DNA from: Rugalucina vietnamica
Lineage: Eukaryota > Mollusca > Bivalvia > Lucinida > Lucinidae
Reading direction: 5' to 3'
DNA length: 64,000 nucleotides
Assembly: GCA_964017185.1 (NCBI GenBank)
Contig: OZ024880.1
Coordinates: 46,823,071-46,887,070, forward strand
Notes under the pieces: generated by a model
What the model saw: the letters and a program-made list of their open reading frames with translations, nothing else
The model's database searches: none
What the model was told of the DNA's origin: nothing
Part shown: in pieces, positions 1 through 9,423 of the stretch
Layout: the number at the start of each line of letters is the position of its first letter
Position numbering within the stretch: position 1 is the first letter of the stretch
Made by a program: the position numbers and the translations under genes

Positions 1-700
1 ATAGTTCCAGAGTGGAGACAATCCTTCCATTTAGATACTTCTAGTACCAAGACAGATGAAGATGGTTCCAGCTGGTACTTCTAGTACCGAACCAGACGGG
101 GATGTTCGAGATGGGGCTTATAGCTTCAAAGTGGAGATGGTCCTTCCAGTGGGTACTTCTAGTACCAAGACAGATGAAGATTGTTCCAGCTGGTACTTCT
201 AGTACCAAAACAGATGGGAATATTCCAGCTGGGGCTTGTAGCTCTGAAGCAGCGACGATCCTTCCAGTGGGTACTTCTAGTACCGAGACAGATGAAGATG
301 GTTCAAGCTGGTACTTCTAGTACCAAAACAGATGAAGATGGGGCTTTTAGTTCCAAAACAGATGAGAATCTTCAACATGGTGTCTATAGTATCATTGCAG
401 GCGTAGTCCTTTGGTGGCACATCTTGTGCCAAAGTCGGGGATTTCAATGTGGTGCTTTTAGTGCCACAACAGTTGTGGAGTCCCAAGATGGTACTTCCAG
501 TACCAAGGTAAATGAAATGCTCAAAAAATTGAGAAAAGGGACGAAAATGGAGGTTAATCTCTTTTCAACGAAAACCCACCAGTTGAGCATTTCCGGTATG
601 ACCGCCTTCACAGCAGGGGTATATTACTTAAGTTTTAATGTGTGCAGAAGATGGCTAGCCCGGGATGACAAGTTAGCACAAGGGTGGTAAAGTTAAATTT
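1..700. repeat. Degenerate satellite-like tandem repeats
   Basis: A short motif of the type GGTACTTCTAGTACC recurs every ~40-60 bp, nested in superunits of about 118 bp (one begins near 113, the next near 231). Related wording (GGGCTTnTAGCTCC) continues to about 2000, so all of 1-2000 looks like one decaying repeat field. Open frames across it reflect period length; I see no protein family. Confidence 0.7.
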
Positions 701-749
701 GTGCAGGTGATATACAACACATTTCTGTAATATGCATGTAGCTGTGATG

Positions 750-1290
750 GAAGAAATATCTGGCGATACAGGAAAAAGGCAACGCATATCGAGACTCCAA
801 GTCACGCTCAGACATGCGGTGGGCTTGTAGCTCCAGCATTGGGTCCGGTATGAAAGTGTCAGCAGATTATCAGCATTGAGAAGCTTCCGGCAGGTATGAA
901 AGTTTCTCCGGTTTTAGTTGCCAAGTCAGATATCTGGAGATACAGGAAAAAGGCAACACATACCGAGACGTCAGGCTGAGACATGTGGAGGGCTTGTAGC
1001 TCTAGCATGGGGGCCCGGTATGAAAGTATCTCCAGCAGATAGCCAACATTGAGGAACTTACGGCAAATATAAGAGTTTCTCCGGTTTAACGTTGGCAGGT
1101 CAGATATCTGGAAATACAGGGGAAAAGAATAGTCAGGCTCAGACGTGTATGTGGGTTTTTAGCTCCAGCATGGGGGCCCGGTATATATGTTTCCCTGGTA
1201 GATGGTCAGCATTAAGAGACTTCCGGCAGGAATGAAAGTTTCTTCACTTGCGGAGGGCTTTTAGCTCCAGCATGGTGGCTAGATCCAGAT
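750..1290. repeat. Three ~174-bp tandem units
   Basis: Units beginning ATATCTGG near 756, 930 and 1104 share a long body (ATACAGGAAAAAGGCAAC, then GGCTTGTAGCTCCAGCAT, then a GGTATGAAAGT block and a TTTCTCCGG block). Divergence between units is substantial, so the array is old. It shares the GGCTTnTAGCTC motif with the neighbouring arrays. Confidence 0.65.
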
Positions 1291-1496
1291 ATCAAATTTA
1301 GCAGAAGAACCTATGATATGCCTAGAAATTCACTGTGGGCTTCTAGCTCCGAGATGTCAGCGCAGACATGTTGCCTTATTAACACATGCAATTTCTTGCG
1401 GGCTTATAGCTAGCACCCGCATATCAATAGTTCTTCAAGTGAGCGGACACGCTGTCTGTTCAAAGTTATTGACAAACCTGTAGTCAAATTTCCTTG

Positions 1497-1945
1497 GGCT
1501 TGTAGCTCAGGTATGTGGGCTTCTAGCTCCTGTCCAGCCATTGACGAGAATGTGGGCTTCCAGTTCCTGTCCAGCCATCAACGAGAATGTGGGCTTATAG
1601 CTCCTGTCCAGCCATCGACGAGAATGTGGGCTTCTAGCTCCTGTCCAGGCATCGACGGATGTGTGGGCTTTTAGCTCATGTCCAGGCATCGACGGGTGTG
1701 TGGGTTTTTAGCTCATGTCCAGGCATCGACGGGTGTATGGGCTTTAAGCTCATATCCAGGCATCGTCGGGTGTGTGGGCTTTTAGCTCATGTCTAGGCAT
1801 CGACGGGTGTGTGGGCTTTTAGCTCATATCCAGGCATCGACGGCTGTCTGTGCTTTTAGCTCATATCCAGGCATCGACGGGTGAGTGGGCTTCTAGCTCA
1901 TGTCCAGGCATCGACGGGTGTGTGGGCTTTTAGCTCATATCCATG
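1497..1945. repeat. 36-bp minisatellite, about 12 units
   Basis: The unit contains GGGCTTTTAGCTCATGTCC followed by AGGCATCGACGGGTGTGT, repeated head to tail with few differences in its centre. The period is a multiple of three, so minus-strand frames stay open over several units and read as a 12-residue repeat containing AHTSVDAWTG. I regard this as a by-product of the period, since there is no start or signal context. Confidence 0.85.
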
Positions 1946-2049
1946 TATCAATGCTACTATGCCAGAGTGTGGTGATGGCTGCAACAACAAAGGTCCTAGG
2001 ACTAGCGGTTTGTCAAGAAGAATCCAGTGGACTTCTAGTTCACAAGTTT

Positions 2050-2650
2050 CCTGGTTGACGTAAGCTATATTTAACAAAGAGGTAAGGTATTTGTGCTTGC
2101 TTGCAGCTGGCACATCTCTTTGACTCTCCCCACCATGCCGTTGGCCTTCAACGTTATGGTTGGGGGGAATGTGGTGAAACGTCTTGGACCGTTCACCGGT
2201 ACAGTCGAGTAATCCGGGAATTAGTAGGACCAAGCGGTGCGAGGGTATAAAATGTAGTAGTTAATCGAGTACGCCTGTTCTGGAAAGTTGTGCCAAGGCA
2301 GTTTGGAAGCACTGACAGATTCCTAAGCATTTTATGACCTCTTGCCGTTAGGTTCAAGGGTTCTTGATATGTAGTTTTAATAATTATACTTTATTTCCAC
2401 CACCTCCCACCATACCCACCCACCCTCCAGATTTCTCAGACTTATAGATATGAAATATTAAACACGGAATAAACCTAATTTGCATATTATTTTCTTATTA
2501 AATTGTAAAGGGGAACAACTTTAGATGCAGTTTATTCCGTTGCGGGGAGTAAAACATGATATTGCCGATTATTTCATCTCATCGCCTTTGTTGACATTTC
2601 TATTTCCCGCATTTTATAATCCGTTGTTGTTTAATTAAATTTATCACACG
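2050..2650. other. Unassigned, no gene seen
   Basis: AT-rich sequence with no convincing exon, RNA gene or repeat end. It ends at the 9-bp TSD of the element starting at 2660. Confidence 0.5.
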
Positions 2651-2659
2651 CCGTTTTAC

Positions 2660-3361
2660 GGCTGAGGCTATCCGCACGACGGTCGTGCCGATAACGCCGC
2701 TTATCCGCACGACGGTCGTGCCGATAAGCGGCGTTATCGGCCCGACCGTCGTGCGGATAGCCAATGCTATAGGTATTGGCTATCGGCACGACGGGAGTAC
2801 GAGATTTTCTAACAAGCTTTCTTATGCATTAAATTATTGATTTGCATTAAATGAATTAATTAATGTAATTATAAGTTTGACTAGTGAAGTTTATTCGAAA
2901 AACATCTTTTGTATAAAAAAAAAAAAAAAATAAAAAAATAAAAAAAAATGAATAGGCTTATTAAAATAGAGGAACTCTAACACCACTGTATATTATGTGC
3001 TAATCTTTGTCTTACTTTAATGAAATGTTTCCATACTAATCGATCCATTATTAAATTAAACGGTTATTTATTGTTTTGGATTACACATTCTTTTATTAGT
3101 TAAGCTACGATAATCTCTTATTTACGCATACGCATAGCTGATTTTTACAGGTAAGTTCACAGGTAAGCCAATTTCAGCAAAATAATAATTGTAAAATTTC
3201 TTGCATGGGTTAATATTCTGTTTCAATTTGAAACAAATGGATAATATTTACCAACTTAAAATGTTACCAATTCTCTAAACATTTAACATTTAAAAATCTA
3301 TTTTCCTGTCGTGCCGATAAGCGGCATTATCGGCACGACCGTCGTGCGGATAGCCAGTGTC
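2660..3361. mobile_element. Mutator-type MITE, copy 1 (702 bp)
   Basis: Flanked by a perfect 9-bp TSD, CCGTTTTAC (2651-2659 and 3362-3370). The ends are inverted: the left reads GGCTGAGGCTATCCGCACG, and the right, reverse-complemented, reads GACACTGGCTATCCGCACG. Just inside each end are runs of a near-palindrome, GCACGACGGTCGTGC, alternating with GATAAGCGGCGTTATC, able to form several stacked hairpins. The middle is AT-rich and non-coding. A 9-bp TSD is typical of Mutator-like elements, so I infer a non-autonomous MULE. A second copy lies at 60657-61413. Confidence 0.85.
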
Positions 3362-3559
3362 CCGTTTTACTTCTTCGATGTGCGTCTTGTTCTTGTTGTT
3401 TGTAGATTCCTCCAATGCCTGGAGAACTTCACATGTGAATACATGTCCTTGTTATAAACATTAACTTGCACCCCACAAAAATTAAGGCATGCTTATTTCA
3501 AATTATTTTGAAACTGGGTGCATGACTGGCATTTTAGGTCAACTGAATTGGGAATCTCT

Positions 3560-3700
3560 TAAGAAAAGGAGGACTTGTACTGCTATACAAAGGTCTGAAG
3601 AGTAAAGCCAGAATACCTACAGATGACCTTATCCCGAAGAATATGCGTTGTAGAAATCAATGCTCTTTGGCATTCCAGATACCCCAGCTGGCAAAGAAGG
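3560..3700 (+). mobile_element. LINE fragment, 3' end of RT ORF
   Basis: The plus strand matches the end of the LINE ORF at 19495-21066: the stretch encoding KKRRTDNRLILLYKGLK and then ARIPTDDLIPK is recognisable but out of frame in places. It is a short, decayed piece of the same CR1-like family, with no ends. Confidence 0.7.
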
Positions 3701-3749
3701 GTATATAAGAGCTTTTTTCCACATTTTCTGATACTGAAAAAAAAAATGT

Positions 3750-4375
3750 AAAAGTAGGCAAAGATCAGGAAAAGGCGCAATCAGAAAAAGATTCCCACTC
3801 CAAAAACCGAGGTGGGAAAAAACCAAACTAACAATCAGGTACTTATACAATGACACATATCGTAAGCCGAATGAGCAGCTATTTTCCCAATAGGTGGCCA
3901 CTCAGTTACCTTAACTTAATTAAAAATATGAAAACATACATAAGGCGCCAACAGCACAAAAAAAAAATTTAAACACCAAGACATAAAACAAAAGAAACCA
4001 CCACAGAAGTATCGACTTGGAACGATCAGTAACACAAAGTTACTGGCGGGCTTAAACCGGTTTTACATGGCCATAACCTCACCCTCAGCTTCTGCAGTGG
4101 TTCATAACATTTAATTAGTTATTTGGTCCTCGTGGTGAATCTCTAACTAGTCAATGAATCATCAAGAACTAACAAATAAATCATGATAAACATCCTGATG
4201 AATCAAAAACCAGGACTCACAGACTGAGTAAGCTGCCCGACGATGGAGATCCCTGGGCGCCGAATAACCTACTAACTCCGGAGCAAAAGAAAAACACCAG
4301 TTGGACCCCGGTGGGCCAAGCAACAGACAAGAAGCTCCGGCCCCAACCAACTAAAATGAATAGCTTTTCAGTCGG
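3750..4375 (-). mobile_element. Penelope-like element, non-coding fragment
   Basis: 4215-4375 is nearly identical to 9835-9982 (GCTGCCCGACGATGGAGATC and following), which sits downstream of the Penelope-like RT frame on the minus strand. The stretch GTAGGCAAAGATCAGG near 3754 also recurs near 9812. I read this as a detached piece of the same element's 3' region. It is a fossil with no coding part. Confidence 0.6.
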
Positions 4376-4379
4376 GATG

Positions 4380-5610
4380 CGTAGCCAAGGCGCAATGATA
4401 TAATCAAAATCGTAGCAACCAAAAACGTTCGAAAATTAAGCCATCCACTTTGAAGCGAGAGACAGTGCCTTAAATAATTCCATTCGTGTGTACCAAAGAC
4501 GAAACTGATTTTCATCAAACACGCAGCCCTTTTTAAGCAATGCTATATCCGCCCTATGAAGTTGCTTCGTTGTCATGACAGTTTGTCGGCGCATTGATTC
4601 AGGGGATTTTCCTTCGCGAGTCAACTATCAAAAATGTCAGTCGTGTTAAATCGTTTATTTAACGAGTATTTGATTTTCTCCCGTGTCGAGACCCATATTT
4701 TCTGAAAATTCAATCTTTTGTGAGAATATTGATGTATGAATCACGATATGATGGGTGTGAACAAATTTTTGTTCTAAAAAAGAAAATTGGTACTGACGAT
4801 GAGAATGGCGTTTATGCCCCAAAATTAGGCCCAAATTGGTTGAACTTTTATGAAAAAATGTCAGCATAATCGCTATTAATCCGTCAAATACGGTTCATTT
4901 CAACCGATGCTGTATAAAACATTGTTACTTTCATTCAGATTTCAATTTTATCGAGAAATATTTGAGAAAAGTAAAGCCAAATTGTCGCAGTTTGATACTA
5001 TTTTTAGAACACAAGGAAAATTTGAGGAAAATATCAATGTTGAAAAAGGTAGCAAAGCTGCTTGAGATTGTCGGTAGATCCTATATAGGGGACAATATGT
5101 TAGACTGACACATTTATCATCATTTTCTTTTTATTTTGTACTGAGTTGATAAATATATCTGACTATTACCTTAGGCAAACATATAAATCCAAGCCTCAGG
5201 CCATGGAGGTTTTGATTTAACCTCCATGCTCAGACTCAGGAACTGTGTAATGGCTTGTGAGTTGCTCAATGCCACAACTTTTATGGCACTGTCTGTTGTC
5301 AATGACCTCGATTATGCCCCCTTCTCTGCGATTCTCTATGTACTTATCATTTTTGGAAATGGTTGAGGGACACCAGAGCAAAGATATGCTGAATGCTCAC
5401 CTAGTAAGCCTGAAGGCTCAGATGAGGTAAATATGTTCAGTAATTGCCACACTATTATGACTGATATTGTCCAGTGTTTCTAGAAATCAAGCTTGTGTCA
5501 TTTCTAATACATGTAGTTTGATTTGTTGTTTTCAGTCTGGTAGTAAACATATGAGGCTGTGTCAAGAATCTCAAATGATCAGTCCAGGCCCTGAGGCTAC
5601 AAAACGTTTT
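4380..5610. other. Unassigned intergenic sequence
   Basis: AT-rich, with no exon, RNA gene or element end that I can support. The stretch near 5200-5235 (CCATGGAGG to CCTCCATG) can form a small hairpin. Confidence 0.5.
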
Positions 5611-5699
5611 TCAAGCTCAGCGTAGGTGAGCATAAAATTTCAACTGCTTATAAATGTTGAAATGGTAAAAAAATGGGAAAATTCAGGTTCAAAACTCAA

Positions 5700-5950
5700 A
5701 AACTAGTAACTTATTCTGCTAATAAATATTAAAATGCCAACAATTGTTGGCATTTTAACATTTATGAGCAGGATAAATAGTCTCAGCTGAGTTGAGCATG
5801 AAAGAAGTTTTATAACCTGGGGCCAACAGTCATACATGTGATGAGTTTAAGATGCATCAGAGATTTTTTTCTTTCATTTGATGGAGGCATTTGAAAAACG
5901 TATATAGAATGTAGATTTAAGAAAATCATTGGAAGACTATCACATGTATT
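5700..5950. mobile_element. Old MITE copy with palindromic flank
   Basis: 5831-5950 starts CATACATGTGATGAGT and ends ATCACATGTATT, matching the 6-bp-TSD MITE family at 18756 and 43957, but shorter and without an exact TSD. Just upstream, 5729-5755 is a palindrome around CCAACAATTGTTGG. The same GGCATTTTAACATTTAT flank occurs after the copy at 43957, so both may lie inside an older shared repeat. Confidence 0.5.
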
Positions 5951-6645
5951 AAGTATTTTATTTGCGATTTTACAGCTTCAAGATTAATTCAGACATACAC
6001 ACTACTGATCGAACTGTAATGAGTACTGGGTTCAAAAATTTACAGAACATTTCCTCGTATTCTTCAACTTCATGTATGTAGAAACCTTCTCTGTTTGTAA
6101 AACCAGGCTATAAGGTGTTGTGTGAATCTGGCTTGGTTGTGGCTTTGATGAATTAATATATGCATGAAACTTCTATGGTTTAAACTTTTAATTCTGTACA
6201 TACAACATATAACAAGACAAACAAAGCATTATATACAATAATTGCATATTATAATAAGGGATTCAGAAGGAAAACCTCCTTTGTGTGTAGATCTGCCTGT
6301 GATCAATGTTTTTGACATAAAACATGCGCAGATCCAGAAAATTTTCTCAGGGGGGGGGGGGTCAAAATTCCCAGGAGGGGTCTGACGGAAAATTTCAACA
6401 TGGCAAAACTAATAATCTGGCAATTCTAGGGGCCGTCCAGACCCCCTGTGCCCCCTCTGAATATTACGCCCATGTTAAATATCGGTCAATTTCTACAACA
6501 ACGAAGCTCAGATTTCCATACTTAAACTGGTTCATAAGAAATGACTTCTGGATTTCTGAGTTGGCCATTGTTATAATAAAAACACATTTTCTTTTATTTC
6601 TCAAGTCAGCTGTGAGCATGTATACTTTAGGCCTAAAATAACCAG
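5951..6645. other. Unassigned, with a G-run
   Basis: AT-rich sequence with a G tract near 6350. The patch from 6325 to 6470 resembles the G-tract sequence near 53430, so it may be a remnant of a shared repeat. No gene seen. Confidence 0.4.
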
Positions 6646-8170
6646 AGGACCAATGGTCCTGTAAACGCTCACCTGAAACCCGAGATATATACCAATAAAC
6701 TTGTTTGACTAGAATGGTACTATATATATATATATAACCCCAGGGCCGGGTCAGAGCAACCCCTGGAGTCAATTTCTTTTTGAAAACATAAAACTGCAGT
6801 CCATTTGCCAATTTACTGCAAGTTTTGCCCTTCAAATGACATTTTAACAATTTTCCCCATTCAAATGCATGGGCGACCTAAGTTGACCTTGCCGTAAAAT
6901 AGGTCAAGGTCATCCAAGGGTCACGATTTATATAAACTTTGTACATGTCCCTTTGCCTGATGCTTCATGCCAAGTTTCAAAATCATAGGCCTTCTGGTTC
7001 TGGAGAAAAAGATTTTTAAAGGTTTTTGCTATTTATAGCCATGGCAGCCATCTTGGTCATGTGACCTTGACCATTTATATATACTTTCAATCCCACTTCC
7101 TAACAATGCTCCTCATAAAGTTTGGCTTTGATTGGCCAAGCAGTTTCAGAGAAGAAGCTCTTTGAGTATCACTGTAATATACATGTATATTGCCACGGGG
7201 TGGGGGCAGACAGACCCCTGGGGTCCAAATTTTTTCAGAATCATCAATCTTAAGTCCATTTGCCCATTTCCTGCAAGTTTTTCCCTACAAATGACATTTA
7301 AACACTTTTCCCCATTCAAATGCATGAGCGACCTATGTTGACCTTGCCGTAAAATAGGTCAAGGTCATCCCAGGGTCATGATTTATATAAACTTTGTAGA
7401 GCTCCACACCAAGTTTCAAAATCATTGGCCTTCTGGTTCTGGAGAAGAAGATTTTTAAAGGTTTTTTTTTTCTATTTATAGCCATGGTGGCCATCTTGGT
7501 CATGTGACCTTGACTATTTATATAAACTTTCTTTCCCCCTTCCCAAGGATGCTCCATATGAAGTTTGGCTTTGATTGGCCAAGTGGTTTCAGGGGAGAAG
7601 ATGTTTCATTATTATGAAAATATGCCTGTATGTAGTCCCGGGGCAGGGGCAGACAACCCCCCAGGGGCTAAAATTTTCCATTAACATTAATCTTTTGTCC
7701 ATTTGCCTATTTCCAGTAAGTTTTACCCATTAAATAGTATTTTACCACTTTTTCCCATTTAAATGCATTGGAGACCTAAGTTGATCTTGCCGTAAAATAG
7801 GTCAAGGTCATCCTAGGGTCATGATTTATATAAACTATGATGGGCCCGCGTCCCCGATGCTACATACCAAGTTTCGTGGAAATCGGCCCACTGGTTCTGG
7901 AGAAGATTTTTAAAGGTTTTTGCTATTTATAGCCATTGCGGCCATCTTGGTCATGTGACCTGGACCATTTATATAAACTTTCGTTCCCCCTTCCTAAGGA
8001 TGCTCCATATGAAGTTTGGCTTTGATTGGCCAAGCGGTTTCAGAGGAGAAGATCTTTGAAATTGTGAACGACGGACAACTGACGGACGGACGGACGGACA
8101 GACGACAGACGGACGCCGGAGCATGGGTATACTATAAGCTCACCTGTGAGCCTTCGGCTCAGGTGAGCTA
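6646..8170. mobile_element. Tandem-repeat-bearing element with hairpin end
   Basis: The left end reads AACCAGAGGACCAATGGTCC then GCTCACCTGA. The right end is a hairpin, AGCTCACCTGTGAGCC / GGCTCAGGTGAGCT, followed by AAAA. Between are about three ~400-450-bp units (near 6850, 7300 and 7750), each with GGTCAAGGTCATCC, a TATATAAACTTT block and GCTTTGATTGGCCAAG. A second copy of the same family, reversed, lies at 36844-39566. A hairpin followed by CTAA recalls Helitron 3' ends, but no Rep/helicase or TSD was seen, so the class is open. Confidence 0.7.
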
Positions 8171-8440
8171 AAAAAGGGAGTGTTTAGGGTAACCTGACCC
8201 TAAACCTAGATTTTTTGGTGAATCCTAATTTTTTTATCTCAATATTTCTAAGAAATTGAAGAAAACAACAGTATTTATGGTAAATTAATGACTTTCAACA
8301 GAAAAAATAATAAGAGAATAAAATAAAATTAATAAATAAATATGCACCTTTATAGTAACCCTACCTTGAGTTTTCCAAGATGTTACCCCAAACAAACAAA
8401 ACCACTTTTTTACAGGCCTTGTTTATCTCGAGTTCATATA

Positions 8441-9040
8441 TGAGCTGCGTCATGAGAGATTCCATTTTAGCCTAGGTGAAAACAAAGGCGCAGATCAGCT
8501 GTGCAGTGATCAGTGGCTTTGTTTCCACTACACAGGGTTCCCACAAATCATAAAAAGTAAAATTCCCTGACTTTTCACTGACTTTTCAATGACCAAATTC
8601 CAAAATTCCCTGACCAAAATAAGCGGCATTTTTCCACTATTTCTGAAGTTCTTCGGTACTAAAATTCCAAAAAAAGGTGAGAAATAGCCCCGTAAATACA
8701 CATTAGGTAAGAATCCTTATCTAGAGCACTCAATAATGCCACTGATATGGCTTCATGAATAGCATAGCTCACCTAAAAGTTGGAAATCATTAGAATTTAT
8801 TGATTTAGAACTGTAATTATCATCACTGAAAAATATGGTCTGACTTTTGATTCTAAAATTCCCTGACTTTTGCCAAAATTTCAAATTTCCCTGACCAAAA
8901 ATAAAATTCCCTGACTTTTCCCTGACCTTGAACTTTTTTGATTTTTCCCTGACTTTTCCCTGATCGTGGGAACCCTGCTACAGGGATAGTACAATTCCTC
9001 TTCTTCCAAAATCCAAAACTTCAAGTCTAAATTAAACCAT
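8441..9040 (+). mobile_element. Central-palindrome MITE, partial, interrupted
   Basis: 8441-8532 carries TGAGCTGCGTCATGAGA and AACAAAGGCGCAGATCAGC; 8978-9040 continues with GATAGTACAATTCCTCTTC. A hAT-like element (8533-8977) splits it. The right half with the second inverted end is missing. It belongs to the family best seen at 48489-48724. Confidence 0.7.
8533..8977. mobile_element. hAT-like non-autonomous element, 5-bp TSD
   Basis: It starts CAGGGTTCCCAC and ends GTGGGAACCCTG (12-bp perfect inverted ends). It is flanked by CTACA on both sides (8528-8532 and 8978-8982), and deleting it with one TSD restores the MITE around it. The interior is built of repeats of AAATTCCCTGACTTTT and has no coding capacity. 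The CAGGG-type end and 5-bp TSD fit a hAT group with 5-bp duplications. Confidence 0.8.
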
Positions 9041-9099
9041 GATGCAATACGAAAACACACCCATGAAGATTTTAATTGAAAGATGCCGGTTGTTTTTGC

Positions 9100-9245
9100 T
9101 GTAACCTATATTGTGGGTACTACATGTTAGAATGGTCTTGGTGAGGTGGGTCTAACAAGTACCCATAGACAAAAACCTTTGGATCAAAAATAAGAAAAAT
9201 AGCTTAAATAGGTACACCCATGCACACTCCAGTTTTACTATATAT
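9100..9245. mobile_element. Second hairpin MITE family, old copy
   Basis: It carries ATTGTGGGTACTACATGTTA, a decayed inner palindrome (GAATGGTCTTGGTGAGGTGGGTC) and the right-hand wording AAATAAGAAAAATAG ... CCAGTTTTACTATATATA. Better copies are at 34015-34350 and 53606-53860. Confidence 0.5.
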
Positions 9246-9423
9246 ATAAAAGTGTAGTATAAATTCCAAGGCCATGTTAGCCTTTTTCTCTACTTTAACA
9301 GTTGTTTCTATTGTTTATTTCGCAGTGCAGAATTTTCCTGGGTATTCACATCATGTTGTTGACCATGTCAAGGGATCACATTCCTTGCATGTCTCAGACC
9401 TCTGAAAGATAATTCAAATCATG

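Noticed and set aside
1507-1689. Minus-strand open frame over the 36-bp repeats as a repeat protein
   Set aside because: The openness follows from a period divisible by three; there is no start context, signal peptide or flanking exon.
2660-3361. CRISPR-like array from the repeated GCACGACGGTCGTGC units
   Set aside because: Repeats are contiguous palindromes within transposon ends, bounded by a 9-bp TSD, in a eukaryotic genome; no spacers or cas genes.
6646-8170. Long terminal repeats of a retrovirus-like element
   Set aside because: The similar blocks are internal tandem units of one element with a hairpin end; no primer-binding site or coding part lies between.
8441-9040. Tc1/mariner assignment for the central-palindrome MITE because TA precedes several copies
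   Set aside because: The best copy (48489) has an 8-9-bp duplication and other copies lack TA on both sides.
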